Assembly: GCF_018860975.1 (NCBI RefSeq)
Contig: NZ_JAHKQI010000008.1
Location: 497,746 to 561,745 of the forward strand
Origin: Lentibacter algarum
GTDB taxonomy: Bacteria; Pseudomonadota; Alphaproteobacteria; Rhodobacterales; Rhodobacteraceae
Direction of reading: 5' to 3'
Length of the DNA: 64,000 bases
Shown one piece after another: positions 45,011 through 53,559 of the stretch. How positions within the stretch are numbered: the first letter of the stretch is position 1; the number at the start of each line of letters is the position of its first letter. A program made the translations under genes and the position numbers. The notes below the pieces were generated by a model. The model made no database searches, was not told the DNA's origin, and saw only the letters and a list, made by a program, of their open reading frames with translations.

Positions 45011-45508
45011 TCAGACCTTGCCGAGGCGTTCAAGCAATCGTTGTTTAACATGAGGCGTAACGAACTTGGTGATATCGCCATCGAGACGCGCAATCTCTTT
45101 CACCAAGCGTGAAGCGATCGCTTGGTGGTTGAGATCGGCCATCAGGAACACTGTTTCGATTTTGCTCTCCATGGCACGGTTCATACCAACCATCTGAAAT
45201 TCATACTCAAAATCGGTTAGAGCACGCAGGCCGCGCACGATTGTTTGCGCACCGACATCTCTTGCGCAGTGAATGAGCAGGTTTTCAAACGGGTGAACAA
45301 CGATCTCGGTGCCGGTTTCCTTCGTCAGGTTTACACATTCTTCTTCGAGCATTGCGACGCGTTCTTCGAGAGAGAACAACGGGCCTTTGTCACGGTTGAT
45401 AGCGACGCCGATCACCAGCCTGTCAACAAGCACAGCTGCACGTTTGAGGATACCAATGTGGCCCAAAGTGACGGGATCAAAAGTGCCGGGGTAAAGACCA
45501 ATGCGCAT
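45011..45508 (-). CDS. coaD: Phosphopantetheine adenylyltransferase
   Basis: A 165-residue nucleotidyltransferase making dephospho-CoA, the fourth step of coenzyme A synthesis. GTFDPVTLGH (residues 8-17) is the T/HxGH-type ATP site, and the ISS/TxxxR-like region follows lower down. The ATG at 45508 is favoured over one four codons upstream because GAGG lies 6-7 nt before it and MRIGLYPG is the usual start. It is convergent with the small peptide gene. Confidence 0.94.
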   Translation of the reverse strand: MRIGLYPGTFDPVTLGHIGILKRAAVLVDRLVIGVAINRDKGPLFSLEERVAMLEEECVNLTKETGTEIVVHPFENLLIHCARDVGAQTIVRGLRALTDFEYEFQMVGMNRAMESKIETVFLMADLNHQAIASRLVKEIARLDGDITKFVTPHVKQRLLERLGKV

Positions 45509-45610
45509 GTCGAGCCTCATGTGTTTGGGACGAAAGATTGTTACGTTGCAATGCTACATATTGATAGAAGACACAAGGTCGCTATCGTGACGAGGCCATC
45601 TGGAAGACAG

Positions 45611-46045
45611 TTAATGCCCCATAATCATGCCTTGGAGTGCATCTTTTTCCATCGCCAATTCTTCTAGCCGCGCTTTTACGACATCTCCGATTGTAACGAT
45701 TCCAACGAGAACGCCATCGTCGACCACGGGCATATGCCGGAAGCGCCCGGCTGTCATTTTTTGCAAAACACTGTCGGTCGTTTCATCAGTGGTGCAAGAC
45801 ACCGGATTGCGCGTCATCAAATCTGCTGCGGTTTCTTTCAGGCAGACGGCTCCGCGCAACGCCAAAGACCGCACGATGTCACGTTCCGAAAGAATGCCTT
45901 GAACCGCCTTACCGTCTTTAGAGACGATCAGACCACCGATCCGCCGCTCGGCCAACAGGTTTGCGGCTTCCGCTATCGGGACATCTTTCCTGATGGTGAT
46001 GACTGGCGCGTCGCCTTTTGACTTTAGAATTTGTTGAACGAGCAT
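45611..46045 (-). CDS. CBS-domain-pair protein
   Basis: A 144-residue protein consisting of two CBS domains (about residues 12-66 and 76-130), each with the G-(I/V)-(V/L) and D-(I/V)-(V/R) core (GILSERDIVRSL and GIVTIGDVVKAR). Such stand-alone pairs bind adenine nucleotides and tune partner proteins; the partner here is unknown. The strong GGAGGATC sets the start at 46045. Confidence 0.9.
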   Translation of the reverse strand: MLVQQILKSKGDAPVITIRKDVPIAEAANLLAERRIGGLIVSKDGKAVQGILSERDIVRSLALRGAVCLKETAADLMTRNPVSCTTDETTDSVLQKMTAGRFRHMPVVDDGVLVGIVTIGDVVKARLEELAMEKDALQGMIMGH

Positions 46046-46091
46046 TTTGATCCTCCGTTTGAGCCTAGGGTTGCGCGCCACTTGCCTTCTG

Positions 46092-47012
46092 TCAAGCAGA
46101 TGCGACTGTTTGGGCTTCCAAACGGGCAACTTCCTCACGCAGGCCTCTGGTGAGTAACTCGGCAAATCGTGTCAGACGGGCGACGCCTTGGTCGTCTTCG
46201 TGGCGGATAAGGTAAAAGCTGCGGGTGAGACTGAAGGCTTCGGTAAGCAGTTTGGACACCCCCTCAACGGCTGGCAAGGCGAAGTCGTGTACAACCCCGA
46301 CGCCTCCGCCCTGTCGTATGAATTGCAACTGCACAGACACCGAGTTTGACGCCAGAGCAGCACGCTCGAATGCCGAACCGCTAAGATAGTCGAGTTCTTT
46401 GTCAAAGATCATCTCGGGAATGTAGCCGATAATCCGGTGATCACGCAGGTCTTCCAGCGTTTCGATTTTCGGGCGCTGCGCAAGATAACTATCGGCTGCG
46501 GCGAGATGCAAATTGTAGTCGGTCACTTTCTGCACAACCAATCGACGCGCGTCGGGGCGACTGACGGAGAGTGCCATGTCGGCTTCGCGCTTGGAAAGAT
46601 TGAAGATACGCGGCAAAGCGACGATCTGGATTTCAAGACCCGGATTGTTGGCAGCGATATTCGCACAAACCTGCGGCAATAAGAAGTTAGCACTGCCATC
46701 AGGTGCGCCGAGGCGGATCTGGCCGGTTAGCTCATGGGCTTTGCCACGCAGGGCCTCGTCTGCTTCGCGCATTGTGAGCTCGAGTTTGGCGGCATGGGGC
46801 AAAAGTTGTTGGCCCTCGGCTGTAAGCACGTAGCCCTGCGGTGATTTGGTGAACAATACATAGCCGAGCGAACTCTCTAGCCGAGCGATACGGCGCCCGA
46901 CAGTGGCGGGATCAGCCCGTAACAAGGCCCCTGCCCCCGAGAGGGTTTCGACGCGGGCGACCGCGAGAAATGTCTTCATGTCGTTCCAGTTCGGCGCCAC
47001 GTCTTGCCTCAT
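46092..47012 (-). CDS. LysR-family regulator, divergent from mmsA
   Basis: A 306-residue LysR-type regulator. The winged helix-turn-helix is at residues 12-70 (MKTFLAVARVETLSGAGALL, then ATVGRRIARLES), followed by the periplasmic-binding-protein-like effector domain. The ATG at 47012 is chosen over a TTG ten codons upstream. It is divergent from mmsA by about 100 bp, so it is the likely regulator of valine/methylmalonate-semialdehyde catabolism, though self-regulation alone cannot be excluded. Confidence 0.88.
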   Translation of the reverse strand: MRQDVAPNWNDMKTFLAVARVETLSGAGALLRADPATVGRRIARLESSLGYVLFTKSPQGYVLTAEGQQLLPHAAKLELTMREADEALRGKAHELTGQIRLGAPDGSANFLLPQVCANIAANNPGLEIQIVALPRIFNLSKREADMALSVSRPDARRLVVQKVTDYNLHLAAADSYLAQRPKIETLEDLRDHRIIGYIPEMIFDKELDYLSGSAFERAALASNSVSVQLQFIRQGGGVGVVHDFALPAVEGVSKLLTEAFSLTRSFYLIRHEDDQGVARLTRFAELLTRGLREEVARLEAQTVASA

Positions 47013-47115
47013 ATTGCATTTTTGCAAAGCTTCCTTTGCCAACCTGCCTCTGTTCAGCGCATTAATGCAAGGCTATTGTGCCTGCAAGTGAACCAGAATC
47101 TAGTTGGAGGATAAG

Positions 47116-48615
47116 ATGCAAGAACTCACACATTACATTAATGGCGCGCATGTTAAGGGCACGTCAGGCCGATTTGCCGATGTTTACAACCCCGCAACCG
47201 GTGAAGTGCAGGCCAAAGCACCGCTCGCGTCAAAGGCCGAACTTGACGCCGCTGTTGAAATCGCTGCTGCGGCACAGCCTGCTTGGGCCGCGACCAACCC
47301 GCAGCGCCGCGGGCGCGTGATGATGAAGTTCGTCTCGCTCCTGAACCGCGACATGGACAAGCTCGCAGAAGCGCTGTCACGCGAGCACGGCAAAACCCTG
47401 CCTGACGCCGCCGGTGACGTGCAGCGCGGTCTTGAAGTTGTTGAGTATTGCGTTGGTGCACCTGAACTGCTTAAGGGCGACTACACCGACGGTGCTGGCC
47501 CGGGCATTGACATGTATTCAATGCGTCAGCCGCTCGGCGTTTCGGCAGGCATCACCCCGTTCAACTTCCCTGCGATGATCCCGATGTGGATGTTCGCCCC
47601 CGCGATTGCTTGCGGAAATGCGTTTATCCTCAAGCCAAGCGAGCGCGACCCCTCGGTGCCTTTGATGCTGGCTGAATTGATGGAAGAAGCCGGACTGCCA
47701 AAAGGCGTTTTGCAAGTGGTGAACGGTGACAAGGAAGCGGTTGATGCGATCTTGTATAATGACACGATCCAGTCGGTTGGCTTTGTTGGTTCAACCCCGA
47801 TCGCCGAGTATATCTACGGCACCGGGTGCTCACAGGGCAAGCGCGTGCAGTGCTTTGGCGGCGCGAAGAACCACATGATCATCATGCCGGATGCCGACCT
47901 TGACCTCGCCGCTGATGCGCTTATCGGCGCGGGTTATGGCGCGGCTGGCGAGCGCTGCATGGCGATCTCGGTTGCTGTGCCGGTTGGTGAAGAGACCGCC
48001 GACAAGCTCATCGAAAAGCTGGTGCCACGCATCGAAAAGCTCAAAGTCGGGCCATATACTTCGGGCAATGACGTTGATTACGGCCCTGTTGTGACATCAG
48101 CGGCGAAAGAAAACATCCTGCGCCTCGTGCAGACCGGTGTTGACCAGGGCGCCGAGCTGGTTGTTGACGGTCGTGACTTTAACTTGCAGGGCTATGAGGA
48201 CGGCTTCTTTGTTGGGCCACACCTGTTTGACCGTGTCACACCAGATATGGAGATTTACCAGAAAGAGATCTTCGGGCCGGTTCTGAGCACCGTGCGCGCG
48301 GCCTCCTATGAAGAAGCGCTCAAGTTGGCGATGGACCACGAGATGGGCAACGGCACCGCGATCTTTACGCGTGATGGCGACGCAGCTCGTGACTTTGCGG
48401 CGCGCGTTAACGTTGGCATGATCGGTATCAACGTGCCAATTCCTGTGCCGCTGGCTTACCACACGTTTGGCGGCTGGAAAAAGTCCGTCTTTGGTGACTT
48501 GAACCAGCACGGGCCTGACGCCTTCAAGTTCTACACACGCACAAAAACCGTTACTTCGCGCTGGCCGTCGGGCATCAAAGAAGGCGGAGAATTCAACTTC
48601 AAACCGATGGACTAG
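47116..48615 (+). CDS. mmsA: Methylmalonate-semialdehyde dehydrogenase (CoA-acylating)
   Basis: A 499-residue aldehyde dehydrogenase oxidising methylmalonate semialdehyde with CoA to propionyl-CoA at the end of valine degradation. GITPFNFPAMIPMWMFAPAI is the typical MmsA block, GYGAAGERCMAISVAVPVGE holds the catalytic cysteine, and the active-site general base glutamate of ordinary aldehyde dehydrogenases is absent from this region (NHMIIMPD), as in the CoA-acylating group. GGAGGATAAG sets the ATG at 47116. An intrinsic terminator follows, so it is separate from the rest of the valine genes. Confidence 0.95.
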   Translation: MQELTHYINGAHVKGTSGRFADVYNPATGEVQAKAPLASKAELDAAVEIAAAAQPAWAATNPQRRGRVMMKFVSLLNRDMDKLAEALSREHGKTLPDAAGDVQRGLEVVEYCVGAPELLKGDYTDGAGPGIDMYSMRQPLGVSAGITPFNFPAMIPMWMFAPAIACGNAFILKPSERDPSVPLMLAELMEEAGLPKGVLQVVNGDKEAVDAILYNDTIQSVGFVGSTPIAEYIYGTGCSQGKRVQCFGGAKNHMIIMPDADLDLAADALIGAGYGAAGERCMAISVAVPVGEETADKLIEKLVPRIEKLKVGPYTSGNDVDYGPVVTSAAKENILRLVQTGVDQGAELVVDGRDFNLQGYEDGFFVGPHLFDRVTPDMEIYQKEIFGPVLSTVRAASYEEALKLAMDHEMGNGTAIFTRDGDAARDFAARVNVGMIGINVPIPVPLAYHTFGGWKKSVFGDLNQHGPDAFKFYTRTKTVTSRWPSGIKEGGEFNFKPMD

Positions 48616-48626
48616 ATTGCCTTCTT

Positions 48627-48668
48627 GCTCCCGAACTTCGGCCAAGTGCTTGAGTTCGGGAGCTTTTT
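48627..48668 (+). terminator. Intrinsic terminator after mmsA
   Basis: An 11-bp perfect stem (GCTCCCGAACT / AGTTCGGGAGC), 15-nt loop, then TTTTT. Clear Rho-independent terminator. Confidence 0.88.
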
Positions 48669-48763
48669 GCCATAGGTTGATCAGGTTTACTTTTATTCGG
48701 TAAACCACCTTAGCTATTTCGCCTACACAGACTTGTTTCAATTGTCACAAGCAAAGAGCGAAT

Positions 48764-49207
48764 ATGACATTCGAGCTGTTTCAAAGTGCAACCTACGACT
48801 TGCTTATCGTGCGGTACCCGCATGACGCGACTTTGATGGACGGCACCGCCTCGCTGACGCAGTTTGCAGCCACCGCCAACAATGCCGGGCCAAAGTTCAT
48901 TGTTGTTGATTGCGGCGCGGCTGACGCTTCCGAACTCAGCTTTCGCAACGTTTTCGGTGTAGCCGCGAGAAAGGCTCTGGTTTTTCGCGAGTTGCCCAGA
49001 TGTCGCAAACTCGTGCTGCTTGTTCGAAACGAACTGCAATTTGGTTTTGCCCGCATGTATCAAACACTGCTGGACGAGCGTATCGATTTCGAGCTCGAAA
49101 TTGCTTGCGACGAAGGCACCGCCATCGAATCTGTCGGCCTCAAACACGACAGTCTGGAAACTCTTATCGCCGAGATATCGGTTGAAGATAGGCACCGGCT
49201 TGCCTGA
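48764..49207 (+). CDS. Hypothetical protein, STAS-like feel
   Basis: A 147-residue soluble protein starting MTFELFQSATYDLLIVRYP. A central FIVVDCGAADASELSF strand-helix pattern and alternating strands resemble STAS/SpoIIAA-type folds, but no diagnostic motif is certain. The ribosome binding site is weak (AAAGAGCG). An antisense frame of similar length exists; the plus strand is preferred for its start position and protein-like sequence. Function unknown; it lies between mmsA and the YbdK gene. Confidence 0.6.
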   Translation: MTFELFQSATYDLLIVRYPHDATLMDGTASLTQFAATANNAGPKFIVVDCGAADASELSFRNVFGVAARKALVFRELPRCRKLVLLVRNELQFGFARMYQTLLDERIDFELEIACDEGTAIESVGLKHDSLETLIAEISVEDRHRLA

Positions 49208-49249
49208 CCTCACATTTTTGTGCTGAATTAAGCACGATTGTGAGGTGCC

Positions 49250-50383
49250 ATGACACGCGATATCCCTGACTTCACCATTGGTATCGAAGAAGAATACCTG
49301 CTGGTAGATAAAGACAGCTTTGCATTGGCAGAAGCGCCTGAAGCGTTGATGAACAAATGCAGCGCCGCGCTAGAGGGGCAGTTCAGCCCGGAATTTCTTA
49401 ACTGTCAGGTCGAGATTGGCTCCAAGGTTTGCCGCACGATCGCCGAAGCGCGTGAGGATCTGCGAAATCTACGCAGCACTGTAGCGACAATTGCCGGTGA
49501 GTTTAACCTCGCGCCGATCGCTGCCTCCTGCCATCCGTTTTCTGACTGGCGAGACCAGCAACACACAGACAAAAGGCGCTACAACAGCCTCAAGGCTGAC
49601 TTAGCAGGCGTCGTGCGCAGGATGCTGATATGCGGCATGCACGTGCATGTCGGAATCGAAAAGAAAGACCAGCGCATCGACCTGATGAACCAGCTCAGCT
49701 ATTTTTTGCCACATCTTCTGGCGCTCAGCTGCTCCTCGCCGTTCTGGCAAGGAGAAGACACAGGCCTGTCAAGCTATCGCCTGACTGTTTTTGACAACCT
49801 GCCGCGCACAGGCCTGCCGCCCAAGCTTAACAGTTGGGGCAGCTTTGAGCGTTCGGTAGACGCGCTGGTTGATCTCGGAGTTATCGAGGACAGCTCCAAG
49901 GTCTGGTGGGATCTGCGGCCCTCCTCTCGTTACCCGACCATCGAGAGCCGAATTTGTGATGTCTCGCCCCGGCTTGAAACCACGCTGACCCTCGCCGCTT
50001 TGACGCAGGCTCTGACGAGGATGCTGTGGCGCCTGTCACAAAACAACCAACGCTGGCGGCTGTATGACAACTTTTTGCTCGCTGAAAACCGCTGGCGCGC
50101 GCAGCGATATGGCGGGCGCGAAGGGCTTATCGACTTCGGGGCAGGCAAAATAGTGCCCTTCACCGAGCTGATCGACGAACTCGTCACACTAATTGCCGAG
50201 GATGCCGAGGCGCTGAAATCGGTTCAGGAAGTTGAAAATTCTGCCGTTATTGCCAAGCGTGGCACCGCCGCTGACGAACAACGTGCCATCTATGAACTTG
50301 CGCTGTCTGACGGAAAATCAAAACAGGATGCTCTGCAAGACATGGTGAGACATCTGACCGAGGCGTTCCACTATGATCTTTAG
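49250..50383 (+). CDS. YbdK-type carboxylate-amine ligase
   Basis: A 377-residue protein of the GCS2/YbdK family (carboxylate-amine ligase, weak gamma-glutamylcysteine synthetase activity in E. coli). The N-terminal [13 protein letters not shown] with the metal-binding glutamates, the [10 protein letters not shown] block and the [12 protein letters not shown] stretch are family hallmarks. GAGGTGCC precedes the ATG. The physiological substrate is unknown; in roseobacters this gene is often annotated only by family. Confidence 0.9.
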   Translation: MTRDIPDFTIGIEEEYLLVDKDSFALAEAPEALMNKCSAALEGQFSPEFLNCQVEIGSKVCRTIAEAREDLRNLRSTVATIAGEFNLAPIAASCHPFSDWRDQQHTDKRRYNSLKADLAGVVRRMLICGMHVHVGIEKKDQRIDLMNQLSYFLPHLLALSCSSPFWQGEDTGLSSYRLTVFDNLPRTGLPPKLNSWGSFERSVDALVDLGVIEDSSKVWWDLRPSSRYPTIESRICDVSPRLETTLTLAALTQALTRMLWRLSQNNQRWRLYDNFLLAENRWRAQRYGGREGLIDFGAGKIVPFTELIDELVTLIAEDAEALKSVQEVENSAVIAKRGTAADEQRAIYELALSDGKSKQDALQDMVRHLTEAFHYDL

Positions 50384-50500
50384 GCAATACCTGCCAGTAT
50401 GGCGATGCTGACGGGCTTGCAGGCTTGCAAAACTCCTGTAAGATTTACGAATTAAACGGTTGTTCAATTCCACCCCTCGTTTCAACCTAAGGAGCCGCGC

Positions 50501-51646
50501 ATGGATTTCTCACTGAGTGAAGAACAAACCCTGATTTTTGACATGGCAAAAGGGTTTGCTGAAGAGCACATCGCCCCTTTTGCTCAGGAATGGGAGCGCG
50601 CTGAAACCATCCCTAAGGATTTGTGGCCAAAGCTGGCCGAGCTTGGGTTCGGCGGTCTTTATGTGTCCGAAGAAAGTGGTGGCTCTGGGCTTTCACGGCT
50701 TGATGCGACGCTTGTGTTCGAGGCCTTGGCGATGTCCTGCCCTGCAGTTGGGTCGTTTTTGTCGATCCACAACATGTGCGGGGGTATGATTGACAAGTTT
50801 GGCTCTGAGGAAACCAAAGCGAAGTGGCTCCCTGCCCTGTGTAGCATGGAAAAAGTGTTTTCCTACTGTCTAACAGAACCTGGCTCGGGTTCGGACGCTG
50901 CGGCATTGAAAACCCGCGCCAACAAGACCAATGAGGGCTATGTTCTCAACGGCACCAAGGCGTTTATCTCGGGCGGTGGTTATTCTGACGCCTACCTTAC
51001 AATGGTGCGCACGGGCGACGACGGGCCAAAAGGCATCTCGGCAATGGTGATCGAAGATGGCGCAGCCGGCCTCAGCTTTGGTGCGTTGGAGGACAAAATG
51101 GGCTGGCGTGCACAACCCACTGCCCAAGTACAGTTTGATGACTGTGTCGTGCCTCATGACAACCTGATCGGTGAAGAAGGCCGCGGCTTCACTTACGCGA
51201 TGGCGGGGCTTGATGGCGGCCGTCTCAACATTTCCGCTTCTGCCCTAGGTGGTGCGCAGAACGCGCTTGACCTGACGATGGCTTATATGAGTGAGCGCAA
51301 GGCCTTCGGCCAAACTATCAACCAGTTTCAAGCGCTGCAATTCAGACTCGCCGAGTATGAAACGAAGTTACAAGCTTCACGCACCTTCCTGCGGCAAGCG
51401 GCTTGGAAGCTGGACAACAAAGCACCCGATGCCAGCAAGTTCTGCGCTATGGCCAAGCTGATGGTCACAGATGCGGCGTTTGACGTGGCCAACGGCTGTT
51501 TGCAGTTGCATGGCGGCTACGGGTACCTGGCTGATTATGGTATCGAAAAAATCGTGCGTGATTTGCGTGTTCACCAGATACTGGAAGGCACAAACGAGAT
51601 CATGCGGATGATCATTTCGCGTCAAATGATCGCCGACGCTTCATGA
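50501..51646 (+). CDS. Isobutyryl-CoA dehydrogenase-like acyl-CoA dehydrogenase
   Basis: A 381-residue flavoenzyme of the acyl-CoA dehydrogenase family: YCLTEPGSGSDAAALKT (near residue 125) and the C-terminal EGTNEIMR with the catalytic glutamate position. Its operon places it in valine degradation (isobutyryl-CoA to methacrylyl-CoA), followed with an ATGA overlap by a 3-hydroxyisobutyryl-CoA hydrolase. AAGGAG stands before the ATG. Substrate inferred from context. Confidence 0.92.
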   Translation: MDFSLSEEQTLIFDMAKGFAEEHIAPFAQEWERAETIPKDLWPKLAELGFGGLYVSEESGGSGLSRLDATLVFEALAMSCPAVGSFLSIHNMCGGMIDKFGSEETKAKWLPALCSMEKVFSYCLTEPGSGSDAAALKTRANKTNEGYVLNGTKAFISGGGYSDAYLTMVRTGDDGPKGISAMVIEDGAAGLSFGALEDKMGWRAQPTAQVQFDDCVVPHDNLIGEEGRGFTYAMAGLDGGRLNISASALGGAQNALDLTMAYMSERKAFGQTINQFQALQFRLAEYETKLQASRTFLRQAAWKLDNKAPDASKFCAMAKLMVTDAAFDVANGCLQLHGGYGYLADYGIEKIVRDLRVHQILEGTNEIMRMIISRQMIADAS

Positions 51647-52671
51647 GTGAGGTTCTGGTTAGAACGCAGGGCCGAGCTGGTCGGATCACTTTGAACCGGC
51701 CCAAAGCGCTGAATGCGATCACTTATGGCATGGTAAAGGAAATCCATGCGGCACTTGAGCGATGGCGAAACGACACTGCAGTTGAGATCGTTCTCATCGA
51801 CGCAGTGGGTGACAAGGCTTTCTCGGCGGGTGGCGATATTGCTGACCTTTACAACAATGGCAAGCAAGGCGACTATGCCTTCGGGCATCAGTTCTGGCGC
51901 GATGAGTATCGCATGAACTTTGCGCTGCAAGCATATGATAAACCTATCATATCATTTCTTCAGGGTTTCACAATGGGCGGAGGTATGGGGGTCGGCTGCC
52001 ATGGTTCGCACAGGGTTGTTGGTGCGAGCAGCCAGATCGCCATGCCTGAGTGTGGCATCGGCTTGGTGCCTGATGTCGGTGGCTCTCTGATCCTTGCCAA
52101 CGCACCGAACGCACTTGGAGCTTACTTCGGCATCACTGGTGCCCGCATGAACGCGGCCAATGCTATCCTCGCAGGATTTGCCGATATGTATATTCCGGAA
52201 GACAAGTGGCCGGCGCTGATCAGTGCGCTTGAAGAGAATGCTGACTTGTCGCTGTTAACCGCCGCTGCGAAAGCCGCGCCTGACCGACTATCTGATGCGC
52301 AATTGCATGAAATTGACCATGTCTTCAACACTGCCGATCTCACCGAGATTTGCGCGCGGCTTGAAGCCTCGAGTGATGAACTTACCGCCAGCGCCTTGAA
52401 GGCCGTGCAGCGGAACTCCCCTTTGGCGATGGCTGTAACGCTTAGGATGATGCTATTGTTACACGGGGTTAACGACATTCGCGAAGCGCTTAAACTAGAG
52501 TATCGCTTTACAGCACGGGCGATGGAGCATGGCGACTTCCTTGAAGGCATTCGCGCCGCTATCATCGACAAAGACCGCAGACCAAAATGGAAACACAAAC
52601 TGGGCGAATTGCCTCAAGCCGACATCGACGCAATGATGGCCCCGCTTGGTGCACTCGAACTCACATTCTGA
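51643..52671 (+). CDS. 3-hydroxyisobutyryl-CoA hydrolase (HibCH-like)
   Basis: A 342-residue crotonase-superfamily protein of the hydrolase branch. FSAGGDIADLY and GFTMGGGMGVGCHGSHR form the oxyanion-hole regions and MPECGIGLVPDVGGS holds the acidic residues typical of HibCH rather than hydratases. It overlaps the acyl-CoA dehydrogenase by 4 bp. It would release 3-hydroxyisobutyrate for mmsB, next downstream. It is annotated elsewhere as enoyl-CoA hydratase/isomerase, which is the alternative. Confidence 0.88.
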   Translation: MSEVLVRTQGRAGRITLNRPKALNAITYGMVKEIHAALERWRNDTAVEIVLIDAVGDKAFSAGGDIADLYNNGKQGDYAFGHQFWRDEYRMNFALQAYDKPIISFLQGFTMGGGMGVGCHGSHRVVGASSQIAMPECGIGLVPDVGGSLILANAPNALGAYFGITGARMNAANAILAGFADMYIPEDKWPALISALEENADLSLLTAAAKAAPDRLSDAQLHEIDHVFNTADLTEICARLEASSDELTASALKAVQRNSPLAMAVTLRMMLLLHGVNDIREALKLEYRFTARAMEHGDFLEGIRAAIIDKDRRPKWKHKLGELPQADIDAMMAPLGALELTF

Positions 52672-52686
52672 ACAAAGGACGCAGCA

Positions 52687-53559
52687 ATGAAGATCGGATT
52701 TATCGGACTGGGCAATATGGGCGCACCTATGGCTGTCAACTTGGCGAAAGCCGGGCATGACGTCACAGGATATGACATGGCCGATGTGACGCTTGATGGT
52801 GTGAACATGTCCGCTTCTGCTGCTGAGGCTGTCAAAGGCCAAGACGTGGTGATTACCATGCTTCCAAACGGAGCCATCTTGCGCACTGTTGCGGCCGAAA
52901 TCTTACCCGGCATGCATGCTGGCGCAGTTTTGGTTGATTGCTCGACAGTTGATGTCGACAGCGCGCGCGCGGTTGCCGAAAATGCTGACAAGGCGGGCGT
53001 TCTTTTCGTTGATGCACCGGTCTCTGGCGGCACAGTTGGCGCCTCTGCCGGTACACTTACGTTTATGGCCGGTGGTGCCGAACCCGCCTTCGCTTTGGCT
53101 GCACCATTGTTTGACATCATGGGTCAAAAAGCCGTGCATTGTGGCGAGGCCGGAGCGGGCCAAGCGGCCAAAATCTGCAACAATATGATCCTCGGCATCA
53201 CCATGATCGGCACCTGCGAAGCCTTTGCTTTGGCTGACAAACTTGGCCTTGATCGGCAGAAAATGTTTGACGTGGTCAGCACCTCTTCAGGCTATAGCTG
53301 GACAATGAATGCTTACTGCCCAGCCCCCGGCGTTGGCCCACAAAGCCCTGCTGACAACGGCTACAAGCCCGGTTTTGCTGCCGAGCTGATGCTCAAAGAC
53401 CTGCGTTTGTCACAACAAGCAGCTGACAGCGCCGACGCTGACACGCCACTCGGACAAGCCGCAATGGCGCTTTATGAGCAGTTTGTCGAAAACGAAGACG
53501 GGCTTGGCCAGGATTTCTCGGCAATGCTGCCACGGTTTGAAAAACGCCGGCGCGCATGA
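52687..53559 (+). CDS. mmsB: 3-hydroxyisobutyrate dehydrogenase
   Basis: A 290-residue NAD-dependent dehydrogenase oxidising 3-hydroxyisobutyrate to methylmalonate semialdehyde, the substrate of MmsA. FIGLGNMGAPMA (residues 5-16) is the nucleotide motif, DAPVSGGTVGASAGTL the substrate site and AGQAAKICNNM carries the catalytic lysine. AAAGGAC precedes the ATG. Its stop overlaps the glycosyltransferase start (ATGA). Confidence 0.94.
   Translation: MKIGFIGLGNMGAPMAVNLAKAGHDVTGYDMADVTLDGVNMSASAAEAVKGQDVVITMLPNGAILRTVAAEILPGMHAGAVLVDCSTVDVDSARAVAENADKAGVLFVDAPVSGGTVGASAGTLTFMAGGAEPAFALAAPLFDIMGQKAVHCGEAGAGQAAKICNNMILGITMIGTCEAFALADKLGLDRQKMFDVVSTSSGYSWTMNAYCPAPGVGPQSPADNGYKPGFAAELMLKDLRLSQQAADSADADTPLGQAAMALYEQFVENEDGLGQDFSAMLPRFEKRRRA

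Noticed and set aside
48710-49213. 167-codon frame antisense to the STAS-like hypothetical gene
   Set aside because: No ribosome binding site, starts are non-ATG or poor, and the plus-strand frame reads as a better protein.
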